Source of the DNA: an alpha proteobacterium BAL199
GTDB lineage: Bacteria > Pseudomonadota > Alphaproteobacteria > Thalassobaculales > Thalassobaculaceae
Length of the DNA stretch: 64,000 nucleotides
Direction of reading: 5' to 3'
NCBI GenBank assembly: GCA_000171835.1
Contig: ABHC01000020.1
Span: 62,001-126,000, forward strand
Position 1 is the stretch's first letter; every line of letters starts with the position of its first letter. This document shows, one piece after another, positions 47,556 to 59,092 of this stretch. Under the pieces are notes generated by a model. It made no database searches and was not told where the DNA came from. It worked only from the letters and a program-made list of their open reading frames with translations. Made by a program: the position numbers and the translations under genes.

Positions 47556-50500
47556 TCAATGCCAGCAGGTCGTCCTCGCTCAGCCTGGCGGAGACCTCGC
47601 CGCCTTCCAGGATGTCGGCGGCCAGATCGCGCTTGTCGCGGTGCAGGCGCAGGATCTGTTCCTCGATGCTGTCCTGCATGATCAGGCGATAGATGGTGAC
47701 CGGCCGCTCCTGCCCGATGCGGTGGACGCGGTCCGAGGCTTGGTCTTCCACCGCCGGGTTCCACCAGGGGTCGAGATGCACGACATAGTCCGCGGCGGTC
47801 AGGTTCAGCCCGGTGCCGCCGGCGCGTAGGCTGATAAGGAAGACATCGGCCGTTCCGGCCTGGAAGGCGGCGACGCGGCGTTCGCGGTCGGCGGCTGGTG
47901 TACTACCGTCGAGGTATTCATAGCGGATGCCGCGCGCGTCCAGCGCGGCGCGGACCAGCGCCAGGTGCGCGACGAACTGGCTGAACACCAGCGCGCGATG
48001 GCGGTTGCGCACCAGATCGTCCACCAGGTCCAGGAACGCCGCCAGCTTGCCGCTGGGCACGCCCGCGTCCTGGTCGATCAGTGCGGGATTGCAGCAGGCT
48101 CGGCGCAGCCGGGTGATCTCCGCCAGGATCTGGATCTTGCGCTGCCCAGCGGGGGCATCCACTGCGGCGAGGCGATCCAGCGACTGGCGGCGCAATGCCT
48201 CGTAGAAGGCGCGCTCGCCGTCCTCCATCTCGATCCGCATCGTCTGCTCGGTGCGCGGCGGCAGTTCATGCAGCACCATGGCCTTGGTCCGGCGCAGCAT
48301 GAACGGGCGGATCAGCGCGCGCAGCGCCTGTCGTGCCGCCGGGTCGCGGTCGCGCTCGATCGGGCGGGCGAAGCGCTTCTGAAACCCCTCCCGCGAGCCC
48401 AGAAAACCAGGATTGACGAAGGCGAACAGGCTCCACAACTCGTCCAGGTAGTTCTCCACCGGCGTGCCGGTCAGCGCCAGCCGGAAGTCCGCTTGCAACG
48501 ATGACGTCGCCTGGGCGCGTCTTGTTTCGGCGTTCTTGATCGCCTGCGCTTCGTCCAGCACCACCATCCGCCAGGGCCGAGTGCCGAGCTCCTCGGCGGC
48601 GAGGTGGAGGAGGGTGTAGCTGCAAATCAGCACGTCGCGCGAGCTGAGCCCGTTGACCAGCGCCGCCCGGTCGCCGGCCAACGCATGGGTGCGCAGGGTC
48701 GGGGCGAAGCGGGCGATCTCGGCATGCCAGTTCGGGCACACCGAGGTCGGCGCGACGACCAGGCACGGGCCCTCCTCGGCCTGGTCCAGCAGCACGGCGA
48801 TCGCCTGCACCGTCTTGCCCAAGCCCATGTCATCGGCGAGGCAGGCGCCGGCGCCCCAGCGCGCCAGGCGCGACATCCAGACGAAGCCCTCGATCTGATA
48901 GTCGCGCAATTCGGCCTGCAACGTCTCCGGCAGACGTGGTGTCCAACCCTCGGCGGCGCGGATGCGCGCGACGTGCTTCTTCCAGGCGGCGTCGGCGCTG
49001 ACCTTGCCCGCATCGTCCAGCACCGCGTCCAGCGCCGGCGCGCCCAGTGCATGCACGCGACGGCCGTTGCGATGCGGCTCCGACACCGCGGCGAGTCGCT
49101 CGAGCTGCATCTGCAAGTGCCGTGACAGCGCCACGAACTGTCCGTCGCCCAGTGGCACGAACCGGCCGCGCGCCTGTCCCAGGCGGTCGAGCAGGAAGCG
49201 CATTTCCAGCACCTGGTCCTCGTCCAGCGGGACCGAGCCGTCGACGCTGAACCAGTCGCGCTCCTGGGTCACGTTGACCCGCAGCTTGCGGGGCTCGACC
49301 GGACTGACACGCAGCGTGCGGCCCTCTGGCCACTCCACCGTCAGCGGCACGGCACAGTCGCGTAGCTCCAGCAACAACTCCAGGCTGCCGTCCAGGTCGT
49401 CGACTGTCAGCTCATGCGAGTCACTGCCCAGGCGGTCGCGCAGGGTCGGGCACGCAGCGATCACGGCGGCGCGGTCCGCGACTTCCCGCGGCAGGTCGCG
49501 GACCGCGCGCAACTGGCGGCCGTCGATGGTCGCCAACACCGACCGCCCGCCCAGGCCGGCGACATAGGCGGGGCCGCTGGAGCCAAAGGGTCGCACCAGC
49601 AGGCAGACGCGCAGGCCCTCGCCCTCGGGTGAAAGTTGCAGCACCGGTGCGGTCAGTCCGTCGATCCCGGGTTGCGCCTCGGCGATCTCGGCGCGGACCG
49701 GCAGTGCAGGGTTGTCGCGCTGCGCCAGGGCGATGACGCGGTCACGCGCCGCGGCCGGCACGGTCAGGCCATTCGGCCCCAGCAGTTCCTGAACCGGCAA
49801 CAGTGATTTCGGGAACTCGACCACCCGGTACCGCGACGGGGTCTCCGGTTCCAGGAACACGCTCGCGTCGGTGGCCGAGTGCGACAATGCGATGCGATAG
49901 CCGCCACGGTGCTCGGTCACCAGCAGTTCCAGCGGATAGGACACCAGATCGAGGCGCTGCGAGCGCTTGCGGGCGTCGAACACCAGCGGATGGCCGACCA
50001 GCGCGGCGATGGTGCGATCGACGTCGAATGCGTACTGGTCCTCGCCGTGCCAGCCGCCGCTGTCCTTGCGGATATGGCGCAGCGCCGAGCGGTCTTGTTC
50101 CGTGAGGTAGTCCAGCCGGGGATCGAGGTCGCGAAGCCGCTTCATGCTGACGGGGCGGCCGTCGGTCCAACCATCCTTGCCCTTGGGGGATTGTTCCACC
50201 GCGTGGACATCCCAGGCGTCCGGATCGACGAACCAGGCCAGACGCTTGGAGCGGCGCGGCGCCTTGGCGGCGGTGGCCTTGGTAGCCCTGGTGTCCAGCA
50301 GCGCGTCCAGGCTCTCCAGCGCACGCTCCCAAGGTTGGCGGACGGCGATCAGGCGGGTGAAGGTGACGCCACAAGCCGCCGCGGGCGTGTCGAGCCAGGT
50401 CAGATAGGGCTTCGGGTCCGATTCGATCGCGGCCAGGATTTCCGCCAGAACGCGGGCTGCCAGTGGCGCCGCTTTGGCCAGGGCCTTGAAGGCCGCGTCC

Positions 50501-51702
50501 AGCGCGCCGGCGCGCCGCCGGCTGAGCGCCGGGTCGACGGTGTATTCCGCCAGGGCGACGCAGGCATCGCCGAACGGGCCTGGCGATCCGTAATGGAGCA
50601 GTTGCATCACCTCGGCCTGCGCCTTGACCTCCAACCCCTGCGCCATCCAGAGCATGGCCTGGATCGCCCGCCAGCCCGCGCTGTTGGCCACCTCCGGCAG
50701 TTCAAACAGCGCCGCCTCGATCCCTGTCTGGAGTTCGGCGTGCAGGGCGGCGTCGTTGGCGCGCAGCAGCGCCAGCAGGAAGAACATGCCGTGCTCGTCT
50801 GGCAGGAACAGCTTGCGCTTGCCCAGCCGCTTGCGCCGCGCCTTCAGGGCGTCGCGATACAACGCCAATGCGGCGTCGTTGCGGCCCTCGAGGAAAGCCA
50901 TCGTGCCGTCCAGCGCCAGGCGGTCATCATCGCTGCCGACGAAATCGGCGCACATGGCGTCGAGGCGGTTGGCGAGCAGGTCGCAGCGCAGCAGGACCGG
51001 TCGCAAGGACTCGTAGGCGCTGTTGCCAAGCCCGGCGCGTGCCTGGGCGATGATGGCGGGCAAGTCGTCATCCGCGGTCCCCGCCTGCGTGAATGCGAGC
51101 AGACGCGCCAGCAGAAGCGTGGGCAGCATCCGCGGCGCGCGGCTGGCGAACCAGGCTGCCGGGGGTGGTGAGACGACGAACAGATTGCCGAAGAAAGACA
51201 CGTTGCTGGCGGGTCCAAGCCGCTTGTCGCCCAAGGTGGCGAGAGCGTCGAATGCAGTCGCGTCGTCGGCATAGGCGTCGTTTGCATAGGCTGCGAGCCG
51301 CAACAGACGACACAGCGCGACCTGATCGGGCGCGAGATAATAGCTGGACCAGGGTGGCTGCACCGGCAGCACCTTGCAAATTGCGGCAACCATGCGCTCT
51401 GCCCCCGGCGCGGCCATGGCCTGCCCAGTGATGTCATGCGACAGCGCGGGGAGGCAGCCGTGGTCGACGGCCAGCAGGCGCTTTTTTGACAGTCGATCGA
51501 GCACCGGCTGGGCGGCGACGTAGGACCATTGTCGTCCCTCTGGCGTCTTGGCGCCCATCGCCTTGAGGCATTCGACGAATTGTCCGTTCGGCGTGGGGAA
51601 GAGGAGGAGGTATTTAAGGTGCAGCAGCAGACGTTCGGCCTCAGCGAGGTCGTCTGGCGTGGCGCTGGGGCGGTCAAGGCGCTGGTTCAAGTCAGTGTCC
51701 AT
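47545..51702 (-). CDS. Large SNF2-family ATPase/helicase (DEAD/DEAH)
   Basis: 1385 aa. The last about 460 residues form the SNF2 motor: Walker A ADDMGLGKTVQAIAVL (about 955), VVLDEAQAIKNAETRRAQAT (about 1050), GTPVENYLDELWSLFAFVNPGFLG, and the helicase C-half SQFVAHLALVRAAL and DQASDRVHRIGQERPVTIYRL. The first about 900 residues have no recognised domain; no SWIM zinc finger was seen. Protein of this type is widespread but its job (chromatin-like remodelling, repair, defence) is not established. The start at 51702 begins the conserved-looking part; the frame reaches 51762. Confidence 0.85.
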   Translation of the reverse strand: MDTDLNQRLDRPSATPDDLAEAERLLLHLKYLLLFPTPNGQFVECLKAMGAKTPEGRQWSYVAAQPVLDRLSKKRLLAVDHGCLPALSHDITGQAMAAPGAERMVAAICKVLPVQPPWSSYYLAPDQVALCRLLRLAAYANDAYADDATAFDALATLGDKRLGPASNVSFFGNLFVVSPPPAAWFASRAPRMLPTLLLARLLAFTQAGTADDDLPAIIAQARAGLGNSAYESLRPVLLRCDLLANRLDAMCADFVGSDDDRLALDGTMAFLEGRNDAALALYRDALKARRKRLGKRKLFLPDEHGMFFLLALLRANDAALHAELQTGIEAALFELPEVANSAGWRAIQAMLWMAQGLEVKAQAEVMQLLHYGSPGPFGDACVALAEYTVDPALSRRRAGALDAAFKALAKAAPLAARVLAEILAAIESDPKPYLTWLDTPAAACGVTFTRLIAVRQPWERALESLDALLDTRATKATAAKAPRRSKRLAWFVDPDAWDVHAVEQSPKGKDGWTDGRPVSMKRLRDLDPRLDYLTEQDRSALRHIRKDSGGWHGEDQYAFDVDRTIAALVGHPLVFDARKRSQRLDLVSYPLELLVTEHRGGYRIALSHSATDASVFLEPETPSRYRVVEFPKSLLPVQELLGPNGLTVPAAARDRVIALAQRDNPALPVRAEIAEAQPGIDGLTAPVLQLSPEGEGLRVCLLVRPFGSSGPAYVAGLGGRSVLATIDGRQLRAVRDLPREVADRAAVIAACPTLRDRLGSDSHELTVDDLDGSLELLLELRDCAVPLTVEWPEGRTLRVSPVEPRKLRVNVTQERDWFSVDGSVPLDEDQVLEMRFLLDRLGQARGRFVPLGDGQFVALSRHLQMQLERLAAVSEPHRNGRRVHALGAPALDAVLDDAGKVSADAAWKKHVARIRAAEGWTPRLPETLQAELRDYQIEGFVWMSRLARWGAGACLADDMGLGKTVQAIAVLLDQAEEGPCLVVAPTSVCPNWHAEIARFAPTLRTHALAGDRAALVNGLSSRDVLICSYTLLHLAAEELGTRPWRMVVLDEAQAIKNAETRRAQATSSLQADFRLALTGTPVENYLDELWSLFAFVNPGFLGSREGFQKRFARPIERDRDPAARQALRALIRPFMLRRTKAMVLHELPPRTEQTMRIEMEDGERAFYEALRRQSLDRLAAVDAPAGQRKIQILAEITRLRRACCNPALIDQDAGVPSGKLAAFLDLVDDLVRNRHRALVFSQFVAHLALVRAALDARGIRYEYLDGSTPAADRERRVAAFQAGTADVFLISLRAGGTGLNLTAADYVVHLDPWWNPAVEDQASDRVHRIGQERPVTIYRLIMQDSIEEQILRLHRDKRDLAADILEGGEVSARLSEDDLLALIRG

Positions 51703-52140
51703 CGCGACAGTAAAGCGTCGGTCGGCGAGTCGGTGACAGCCGCAGCGTCCCTTCCCCGGCAACTGGAGGCCGTGACAATACGGTTCGCCACGTACCTTGT
51801 CGTTAGGCTACGCCTACCGCGCGTTCTCTGGTCCCGGATGGCAGCCGAGGGATCGGCGGCGGAAGGTTCAGCTTGGCATGGTCGATAACTGATTGAGAAT
51901 AAGTAATTTTGTCCAACCGAACCAAAATGGGAGAGGTTCGGTCGGAACGAGACAGGTGGCGGTTCAGAGACCGAAAATCAGGGGTATGCGAGTCTTCGAG
52001 GTTCGGCCCAACCTCGCAAACCCCTTTGAAACTTGGGAAAAATTCGGCGTCGCGGGAGGGGTTGCGGCAGTTCGCAACAGGAGATTGGCGGAGGGAAAGG
52101 GACTGATATCCAACGTTCTCTGCGTAAATCCATACCCGTC
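51703..52140. other. Intergenic region with IS and tRNA-like debris
   Basis: No gene supported. From 51880 the DNA is AT-richer than its surroundings. The stretch TGGCGGAGGGAAAGGGA (52086-52102) equals what the complement of a tRNA 3' end looks like (CCA and acceptor stem), but the rest of a tRNA does not follow. The IS256 remnant begins directly behind it. The SNF2 promoter should also lie here. Confidence 0.4.
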
Positions 52141-52415
52141 TCGGCCTGCCGGTCGAGCTACGGCGCTCGCTCGCCTGCACCAACATCATCGAGAACACAA
52201 ACGGCACCGTCCGACGAGTCTGCCGCAACGTCAAACGCTGGCAGGACGCTGCAATGGCGCTGCGCTGGACCGCCACCGCCATGCTCGAGGCCGCCAAGGG
52301 CTTCCGACGCCTCAAGGCACACAAGCAACTCCCCAGCCTGCGCCGCGCCCTGGCAGCCCATCAGGACAGGAACGCGATCAGCCACGACCTTGAAAGGCAG
52401 ACCGCCGCCGCATAG
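52141..52415 (+). pseudogene. IS256-family transposase, C-terminal fragment
   Basis: The third frame reads LPVELRRSLACTNIIENTNG, TVRRVCRNVKRWQDAAM and ALRWTATAMLEAAKGFRRLK to a TAG at 52415. This is the conserved C-terminus (catalytic Glu in IIEN) of mutator/IS256 transposases. The first about 300 residues are missing, and no methionine start is present. It is the end of an old element. Confidence 0.88.
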
Positions 52416-52486
52416 CCTCCTCAACCACCAGCGCCTGCCGAGCAAATTTCAACACGGCGCGGGACATCCCCTCGATTGATGTCGAG

Positions 52487-52762
52487 ATGGACATAGATGG
52501 CCGTGTCGGCCGGGCCACTGTGGACGGCGTGTTCGATATCGATCTCAAACCCGTTCCAAACATCGTCAGCGGAGAGCCGCATCGGGTTCTGATCAAGCTT
52601 CCCAACGGCTTCGAGTTCGCCGAGGCGGAAATGGCAAGCGGCAAGACCACGATCAAGGGCGGAGCCGTCCAGTTCGACCCGCTTGAGGATACACACGGTC
52701 ACTTTGCCCATCTTCATCTGACTGGAAACGGGGTTGTCCGAGAGGCCGCTACGGCATCGTAA
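52487..52762 (+). pseudogene. DUF1326 protein, C-terminal fragment
   Basis: The 91-aa open frame matches the end of DUF1326 proteins (VSGEPHRVLIKLPNGFEFAE, then GHFAHLHLTGNGVV). The usual N-terminal cysteine-rich half (about 110 residues) is missing; the frame is open a little further upstream without a start, up to the IS256 remnant. DUF1326 usually pairs with DUF2182, which follows 12 bases downstream. Confidence 0.75.
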
Positions 52763-52774
52763 AGGCAATTCGTT

Positions 52775-53572
52775 ATGCTGGAACGGTTGAGAACCCGCGA
52801 CCGGGCGATTGCACTTGGTGTGATCGCCACGGTTGTGCTTTTCGCCACGCTTTACACCGTGCTTGGTGTCGGAATGCAGATGTCTGCAATCCGCATGACC
52901 GGCATGGCAAGAGAGCTTGGCAATCCGATGCAAATGCCGTCGCAGCCCGATTGGTCGGGCCTGCAATTCTTTCAGTTTTTCCTGATGTGGTGGATCATGA
53001 TGATTGCAATGATGACACCAAGCGCCGCCCCGACGTTGCTTCTGTTCGCCGCGCTGAAGCGCGCGTCGGGCACTGTATCGAAGTATGCAGCCAGTGTTTG
53101 GCTGTTCCTTCTGGGATATCTTGTCGCCTGGGCCGGATTCAGTGTCTTCGCTGTGCTTTTACAATGGAGCTTGCGCCAATCCGAAATCTTCGCTCCATCG
53201 ATGATGACGTTGAAGGGCGGCGTTGTCGTCGGAGTGTTGCTTGTTGTTGCTGGAATCTATCAGCTGACGCCCCTGAAACGGGCATGCCTGAAACAATGCC
53301 AGTCACCTGCGCAATTTCTCACCGTAAACCATCGCCCCGGCTTTGCAGGAGCCTTTTTGATGGGCGGGCATCACGGAAGCTACTGTGTCGGCTGTTGTTG
53401 GGCGTTAATGCTGCTGCTGTTCGCCGGAGGCATCATGAACCTTTGGTGGATCATCGGACTCTCCGCATTCGTGGCGCTGGAAAAAACGGTCAGCCCGCGG
53501 CTTGCCCTGCCCGAAACATGTGGTGCCGCGCTGATCGCGGTGGGTGCGTTCGTCGCTTTTTCAAGCCTGTAA
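52775..53572 (+). CDS. DUF2182 metal-binding membrane protein
   Basis: A 265-aa membrane protein with about seven helices. Motifs: FFLMWWIMMIAMMTPSAAPTLLLF (MMxAMMxP signature), YQLTPLKRACLKQCQSP and MGGHHGSYCVGCCWALMLLL. The Cys and His are conserved in the family. The role is uncertain; it normally works with DUF1326, whose gene is broken here, so the pair is probably nonfunctional or this protein acts alone. Confidence 0.88.
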   Translation: MLERLRTRDRAIALGVIATVVLFATLYTVLGVGMQMSAIRMTGMARELGNPMQMPSQPDWSGLQFFQFFLMWWIMMIAMMTPSAAPTLLLFAALKRASGTVSKYAASVWLFLLGYLVAWAGFSVFAVLLQWSLRQSEIFAPSMMTLKGGVVVGVLLVVAGIYQLTPLKRACLKQCQSPAQFLTVNHRPGFAGAFLMGGHHGSYCVGCCWALMLLLFAGGIMNLWWIIGLSAFVALEKTVSPRLALPETCGAALIAVGAFVAFSSL

Positions 53573-53837
53573 CACCAAACGGTGGCAAGAATAGAGAGCC
53601 AGCATTGGCGTTTGGCTCTTGCAGTCTGGGCTTACAGACAGACTTGCTGGGTATCTCGCTCATCCAGCGTCTGATTTTGGCACATGCCACCAATTATGAT
53701 GCGGCGCGGTATCAAGTATTTTGGGCTTTCAGCGGCCCGCGGCGGTGCAGAGAACAACCCGGTTTCAAGGTCACTTGAATGTCAGCTCCTACTGAAGCCG
53801 CACGATCGTATCGCGCTTGCAGCGAATGCACATTTAA
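53573..53837. other. Intergenic debris before the IS630 remnant
   Basis: 265 bases. No gene supported. The last part (53833-53841) reads TTTAAAAAA, which in another frame gives FKK, typical of the region before the catalytic Asp in IS630 transposases. A single-base frameshift there would join the upstream frame to the fragment. Confidence 0.35.
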
Positions 53838-54410
53838 AAAAGCCTCCCCGAGGCGATCGCGGCGATCCGCAACGGGCTCCCGGCCGGCACGCCCGTAGAG
53901 CTGTGGTTCCAGGACGAGGCCCGGATCGGCCAGAAGAACAAGATTACCCGGCACTGGGCGCGCCGGGGAACGCGACCGCGGGCGCCGCATGACCAGCGTA
54001 CCAAGTCGGCCTACATCTTCGGCGCGATCTGTCCGGCACGCGGGACCGGCGCCGCCCTGGTCCTGCCGCGATGCGACACCCGCGCCATGCAATGGCACCT
54101 CGAGGAGATCGCCTCGCAGGTCACCCCCGGCGCCCACGCCGTGATCATCCTCGATCAGGCCGGATGGCATACCACCGCGAAGCTCGACATCCCGGCCAAC
54201 CTGACACTCCTGCCCTTGCCGTCGCGCTCCCCGGAACTCAACCCCGTCGAGAACATCTGGCAATACCTCCGCGACAACTGGCTCTCCAACCGCGTCTTCA
54301 GATCCTTCGAGGAGATCGTCGACCTCAGCGCCGACGCCTGGAACAACCTCATCGAGCAACCGTGGACGATCATGTCCATCGGCACCAGAACATGGGCCAA
54401 TCAGTTCTGA
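53838..54410 (+). pseudogene. IS630-family transposase, C-terminal catalytic fragment
   Basis: The frame reads SLPEAIAAIRNGLPAG, then ELWFQDEARIGQKNK (first Asp), VIILDQAGWHTT (second Asp) and SPELNPVENIWQYLRDNWL (Glu), so all three catalytic acids of the DDE domain are present. The N-terminal HTH is missing: a stop codon (TAA, 53835) precedes the fragment. The first methionine in frame is at 54087. Confidence 0.88.
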
Positions 54411-54567
54411 TCAACGCAGGTTGGTATAACGGGCTCGGTGGCGCCCCTCGCTGCGGATAGCGCCGACGGCATCGACTACGCGGATGGCTCGACCCCCACG
54501 TTTGGAACAGTCCCCGGGCAGAGTTTCGTTTTATCGAATACTTACGGGCATCTCCGACAACGCGAAC

Positions 54568-54591
54568 GGCGGCGGTCCCAGGACCGCCGCC
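54568..54591 (-). terminator. Strong stem-loop after the binding-protein gene
   Basis: GGCGGCGGTCC and GGACCGCCGCC form a perfect 11-bp stem around two bases, 53 bases after the stop of the substrate-binding gene. The minus-strand tail (GTTCGCGTTG) is only moderately T-rich, so it may be a terminator or an mRNA 3'-end stabiliser. Confidence 0.45.
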
Positions 54592-54643
54592 GCCGCAGTT
54601 CCGTCCCGGGATCGGGTCCCGGGCGCCTCGATGGACGGAGCGA

Positions 54644-56239
54644 CTACTCCGTCTTCTCGATGTTCCAGGCCACGAACAGCAGCGCGTTCGGGACGCCCTT
54701 CAGGGTGTTCCGCCACGCCACCGGGGTCACGAACTGGCCGGTGTTGATGTACGGGATGAATTCGTAGAAGCGCTTCTGCAGCGCGTCGACGATCTTCATC
54801 TGCTCCCCGTGCGTGCCGGCGTCCATGAACGCGGCCCGCTGGCGCTCGATCTCGTCATCCTTCGGCCAGCCGAACCAGGCGGTCTTCGGATCGCCGGTCG
54901 AGACCAGCGGCGCGTTGGTCAGCGGGCTCGACATCGGCACGCCGGTCCACCAGGTCGGGAAGATGTGCCAACCGACCTTCGGGTTGGCGTTCGGGTCGTC
55001 GGTCTTGGTCCGCCGGGAGGTCAGGGTCGACCAGTCCATCGCCTGGGCATCGACGTTGACGCCGATCTCCTTCAGCTTGCCGACCATCACCAGGATGTTG
55101 TTGTAGATGATCTGCTGGTCGGTCGGCAGCATGACCACGATCGGGTCCTTGAAGTTGTAGCCGGCCGCCTTCAGCAGCTCCTTGGCCTTCTCCGGATTCG
55201 GCTTCATCCACGGCTCGGCGTAGGCCTCGCTCTCGAGGGCCGAGTTGCACATGAACACCGCGTAACAGACCGTCTCGAAGTCCGGGTTGCCAACCTGGGC
55301 GGCCAGGAACTCACGCTGGTCGACCAGCAGCTGCAGGGCCTGGCGAGCCCGCACGTCGTTGAACGGCGGATACAGGTGGTTCGGGCGGATGTGACCCATC
55401 TTGCCGAGCGAATCGAGCACCTTGACGGTGATGTTCGGGTCCGCCTTCAGCATCGGCAACAGATCCAGAGGCGGGATCTCGTAGGCGTCGACCTCGCCCG
55501 CTATCAGCGCCTGGGTCGCGGTATTGGTGTCGGGGATGTAGATCCACTCCACCGTGTCGACCTTGGCCACCTTGCCGCCGGCAAAGCCGTCCGCCGGCTC
55601 CGAGCGCGGCTTGTAGTCCTTGAACTTGCGGTAGACCACGCGGTCGCCCGGCACCCACGCCTTGTCGTCGAACATGAACGGGCCGGAGCCGATGATCGTG
55701 GTGACCTGGGTGTTCGGGTCGGTCTTGGCCTCCTCCTCACGCATGATCGGCAGCGGCAGCGCCGCGTTGGCCAGCACGCTGATCATCGGGCCGAACGGCT
55801 TCTCGAGACGGATCTCGAAAGTCTTCGGGTCGATCGCGACGATCTCCTTGACTCGCGTCATGAGCGCCTGGCCATCGGCCCGCTTCACCGACCAGCGCTT
55901 GATCGAGGCGATCACGTCATTGGTCTCGACCGGCGAGCCGTCGTGGAACAGCAGGCCGTCCCGCAACGTGAAGCTCCAGGTCAGGCCGTCGTCGCTGGTC
56001 TTCCAGGTGTCGACCATCTGCGGCTGCGGCTGCAGCTTGCTGTCCATCGAGAACAGCATGTCGTAGACCAAGTAGCCATGGTTCTGGGTGATCGCCGCGG
56101 TCGTCCAGACCGGGTCGACGTTCTTCAGGTCGGCCTGCGGCACCACCTTCAACGTGGTCTCGGCCGAGGCCAACGACATACTCGCAAACATTGCTACGGC
56201 CCCTAACAGAGCCGTAACTCCCATCCTCGCGCGCCTCAT
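54644..56239 (-). CDS. ABC transporter substrate-binding protein, family 5 (peptide/opine type)
   Basis: A 531-aa periplasmic protein with a Sec signal peptide (cleavage near residue 26, LASAETT). Family-5 motifs: VYDMLFSMDSKLQPQPQMVDTWKTSDDGLTWSFTLRDGLLFHDGSPV in pieces, AGYNFKDPIVVML and WHIFPTWWTGVP. Delivers peptides, opines or amides to the permeases encoded upstream in the operon. AGGAG precedes the ATG at 56239. Confidence 0.93.
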   Translation of the reverse strand: MRRARMGVTALLGAVAMFASMSLASAETTLKVVPQADLKNVDPVWTTAAITQNHGYLVYDMLFSMDSKLQPQPQMVDTWKTSDDGLTWSFTLRDGLLFHDGSPVETNDVIASIKRWSVKRADGQALMTRVKEIVAIDPKTFEIRLEKPFGPMISVLANAALPLPIMREEEAKTDPNTQVTTIIGSGPFMFDDKAWVPGDRVVYRKFKDYKPRSEPADGFAGGKVAKVDTVEWIYIPDTNTATQALIAGEVDAYEIPPLDLLPMLKADPNITVKVLDSLGKMGHIRPNHLYPPFNDVRARQALQLLVDQREFLAAQVGNPDFETVCYAVFMCNSALESEAYAEPWMKPNPEKAKELLKAAGYNFKDPIVVMLPTDQQIIYNNILVMVGKLKEIGVNVDAQAMDWSTLTSRRTKTDDPNANPKVGWHIFPTWWTGVPMSSPLTNAPLVSTGDPKTAWFGWPKDDEIERQRAAFMDAGTHGEQMKIVDALQKRFYEFIPYINTGQFVTPVAWRNTLKGVPNALLFVAWNIEKTE

Positions 56240-56316
56240 AGCGGTCTCCTTTTGTTGAAATCCTCCGAGCAGGCTTTCACTCAGGTACTCACGGCGGGAA
56301 CCACACCGAACGTCGA

Positions 56317-56334
56317 CCGGCCGCCTGCGGCCGG
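56317..56334 (-). promoter_or_regulatory. Intergenic hairpin between ATPase and binding-protein genes
   Basis: CCGGCCGC-CT-GCGGCCGG is a perfect 8-bp stem lying just after the ATPase stop. In ABC operons such hairpins often protect the 3' end and allow different amounts of binding protein. Function is inferred. Confidence 0.4.
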
Positions 56335-56342
56335 CCGGCTTA

Positions 56343-58184
<1,842 letters not shown>

Positions 58185-58195
58185 GGCCGCCCCGC

Positions 58196-59092
58196 TCACT
58201 CGTTGCTGGTCGAGCGGCGGAGCCGCGGATCGAGGGTCTCGCGCAGGCCGTCGCCGAGCAGGTTCACCGCCAGCACCACCAGGCTGAGGAACAGCCCGGG
58301 GAACAGCAGCAGCCACCAGCCGACGAGCACGTAGGTCCGGCCCTCGGCCATCATGTTGCCCCAGCTCGGGATCGCCGGCGGCGTGCCGGCACCGAGGAAG
58401 GACAGGATCGCCTCGATGATGATCGCCGAGGCGCAGACATAGGTCGCCTGCACGATCAGCGGCGCCATGGTGTTGGGCATGATATGCACGAACAAGATCC
58501 GCGGCAGCTTGGCGCCGAGCGAGACGGCGGCGTCGACGAACAGTTGCTCGCGAAGTGTCAGGACGATGCTGCGCACCAGACGCACGACCCTCGGCACCTC
58601 GGGAATCGTGACCGCGACCACCACCGCCCAGATACTCGACCGGGTGATGCCAACGATGGCGATCGCCAGCAGGATCGCGGGAATCGCCATCAAGCCGTCC
58701 ATGATCCGCATGACCACCGGGTCCAAGACCCGGACGAAGCCCGACACCAAGCCGATCGCCAGCCCGACGATGCAGGCGAAGGCGGCGACCGTGAACCCGA
58801 CGGTCAGCGAAACCCGTGAGCCGTACACCGTCCGCGCGAACACGTCCCGGCCGAGCTGATCGGTACCGAACCAGTGCATAGCCGAGGGCGGCTTGAGCCG
58901 GTTCAGCGGATCGAGATGCTGCGGGTCGTAGATGGTGAACAAGGGCGCGAACAGCGCCATCAACGTCACCAGCAGAAGGATGGTCAGGCCGGCCAGGACG
59001 GTCGGATGCCGCCGGAGCCAGCGCATGGCTCGCCCGATCCGGGCCACCCACCCGGGTCCGTCGGCTGACGGAACGGAGGTTTCGACCGCCAT
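58196..59092 (-). CDS. ABC transporter permease (DppC-like)
   Basis: A 298-aa inner membrane protein. The N-terminal DppC-type motif [24 protein letters not shown] is followed by five helices; the EAA loop region is [40 protein letters not shown] in pieces. The start at 59092 overlaps the upstream permease stop by 1 base. Confidence 0.93.
   Translation of the reverse strand: MAVETSVPSADGPGWVARIGRAMRWLRRHPTVLAGLTILLLVTLMALFAPLFTIYDPQHLDPLNRLKPPSAMHWFGTDQLGRDVFARTVYGSRVSLTVGFTVAAFACIVGLAIGLVSGFVRVLDPVVMRIMDGLMAIPAILLAIAIVGITRSSIWAVVVAVTIPEVPRVVRLVRSIVLTLREQLFVDAAVSLGAKLPRILFVHIMPNTMAPLIVQATYVCASAIIIEAILSFLGAGTPPAIPSWGNMMAEGRTYVLVGWWLLLFPGLFLSLVVLAVNLLGDGLRETLDPRLRRSTSNE

Noticed and set aside
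47545-51702. SNF2 gene as a DISARM drmD
   Set aside because: No methylase, DUF1998 or phospholipase-D partner genes lie nearby, and length and N-terminus differ.
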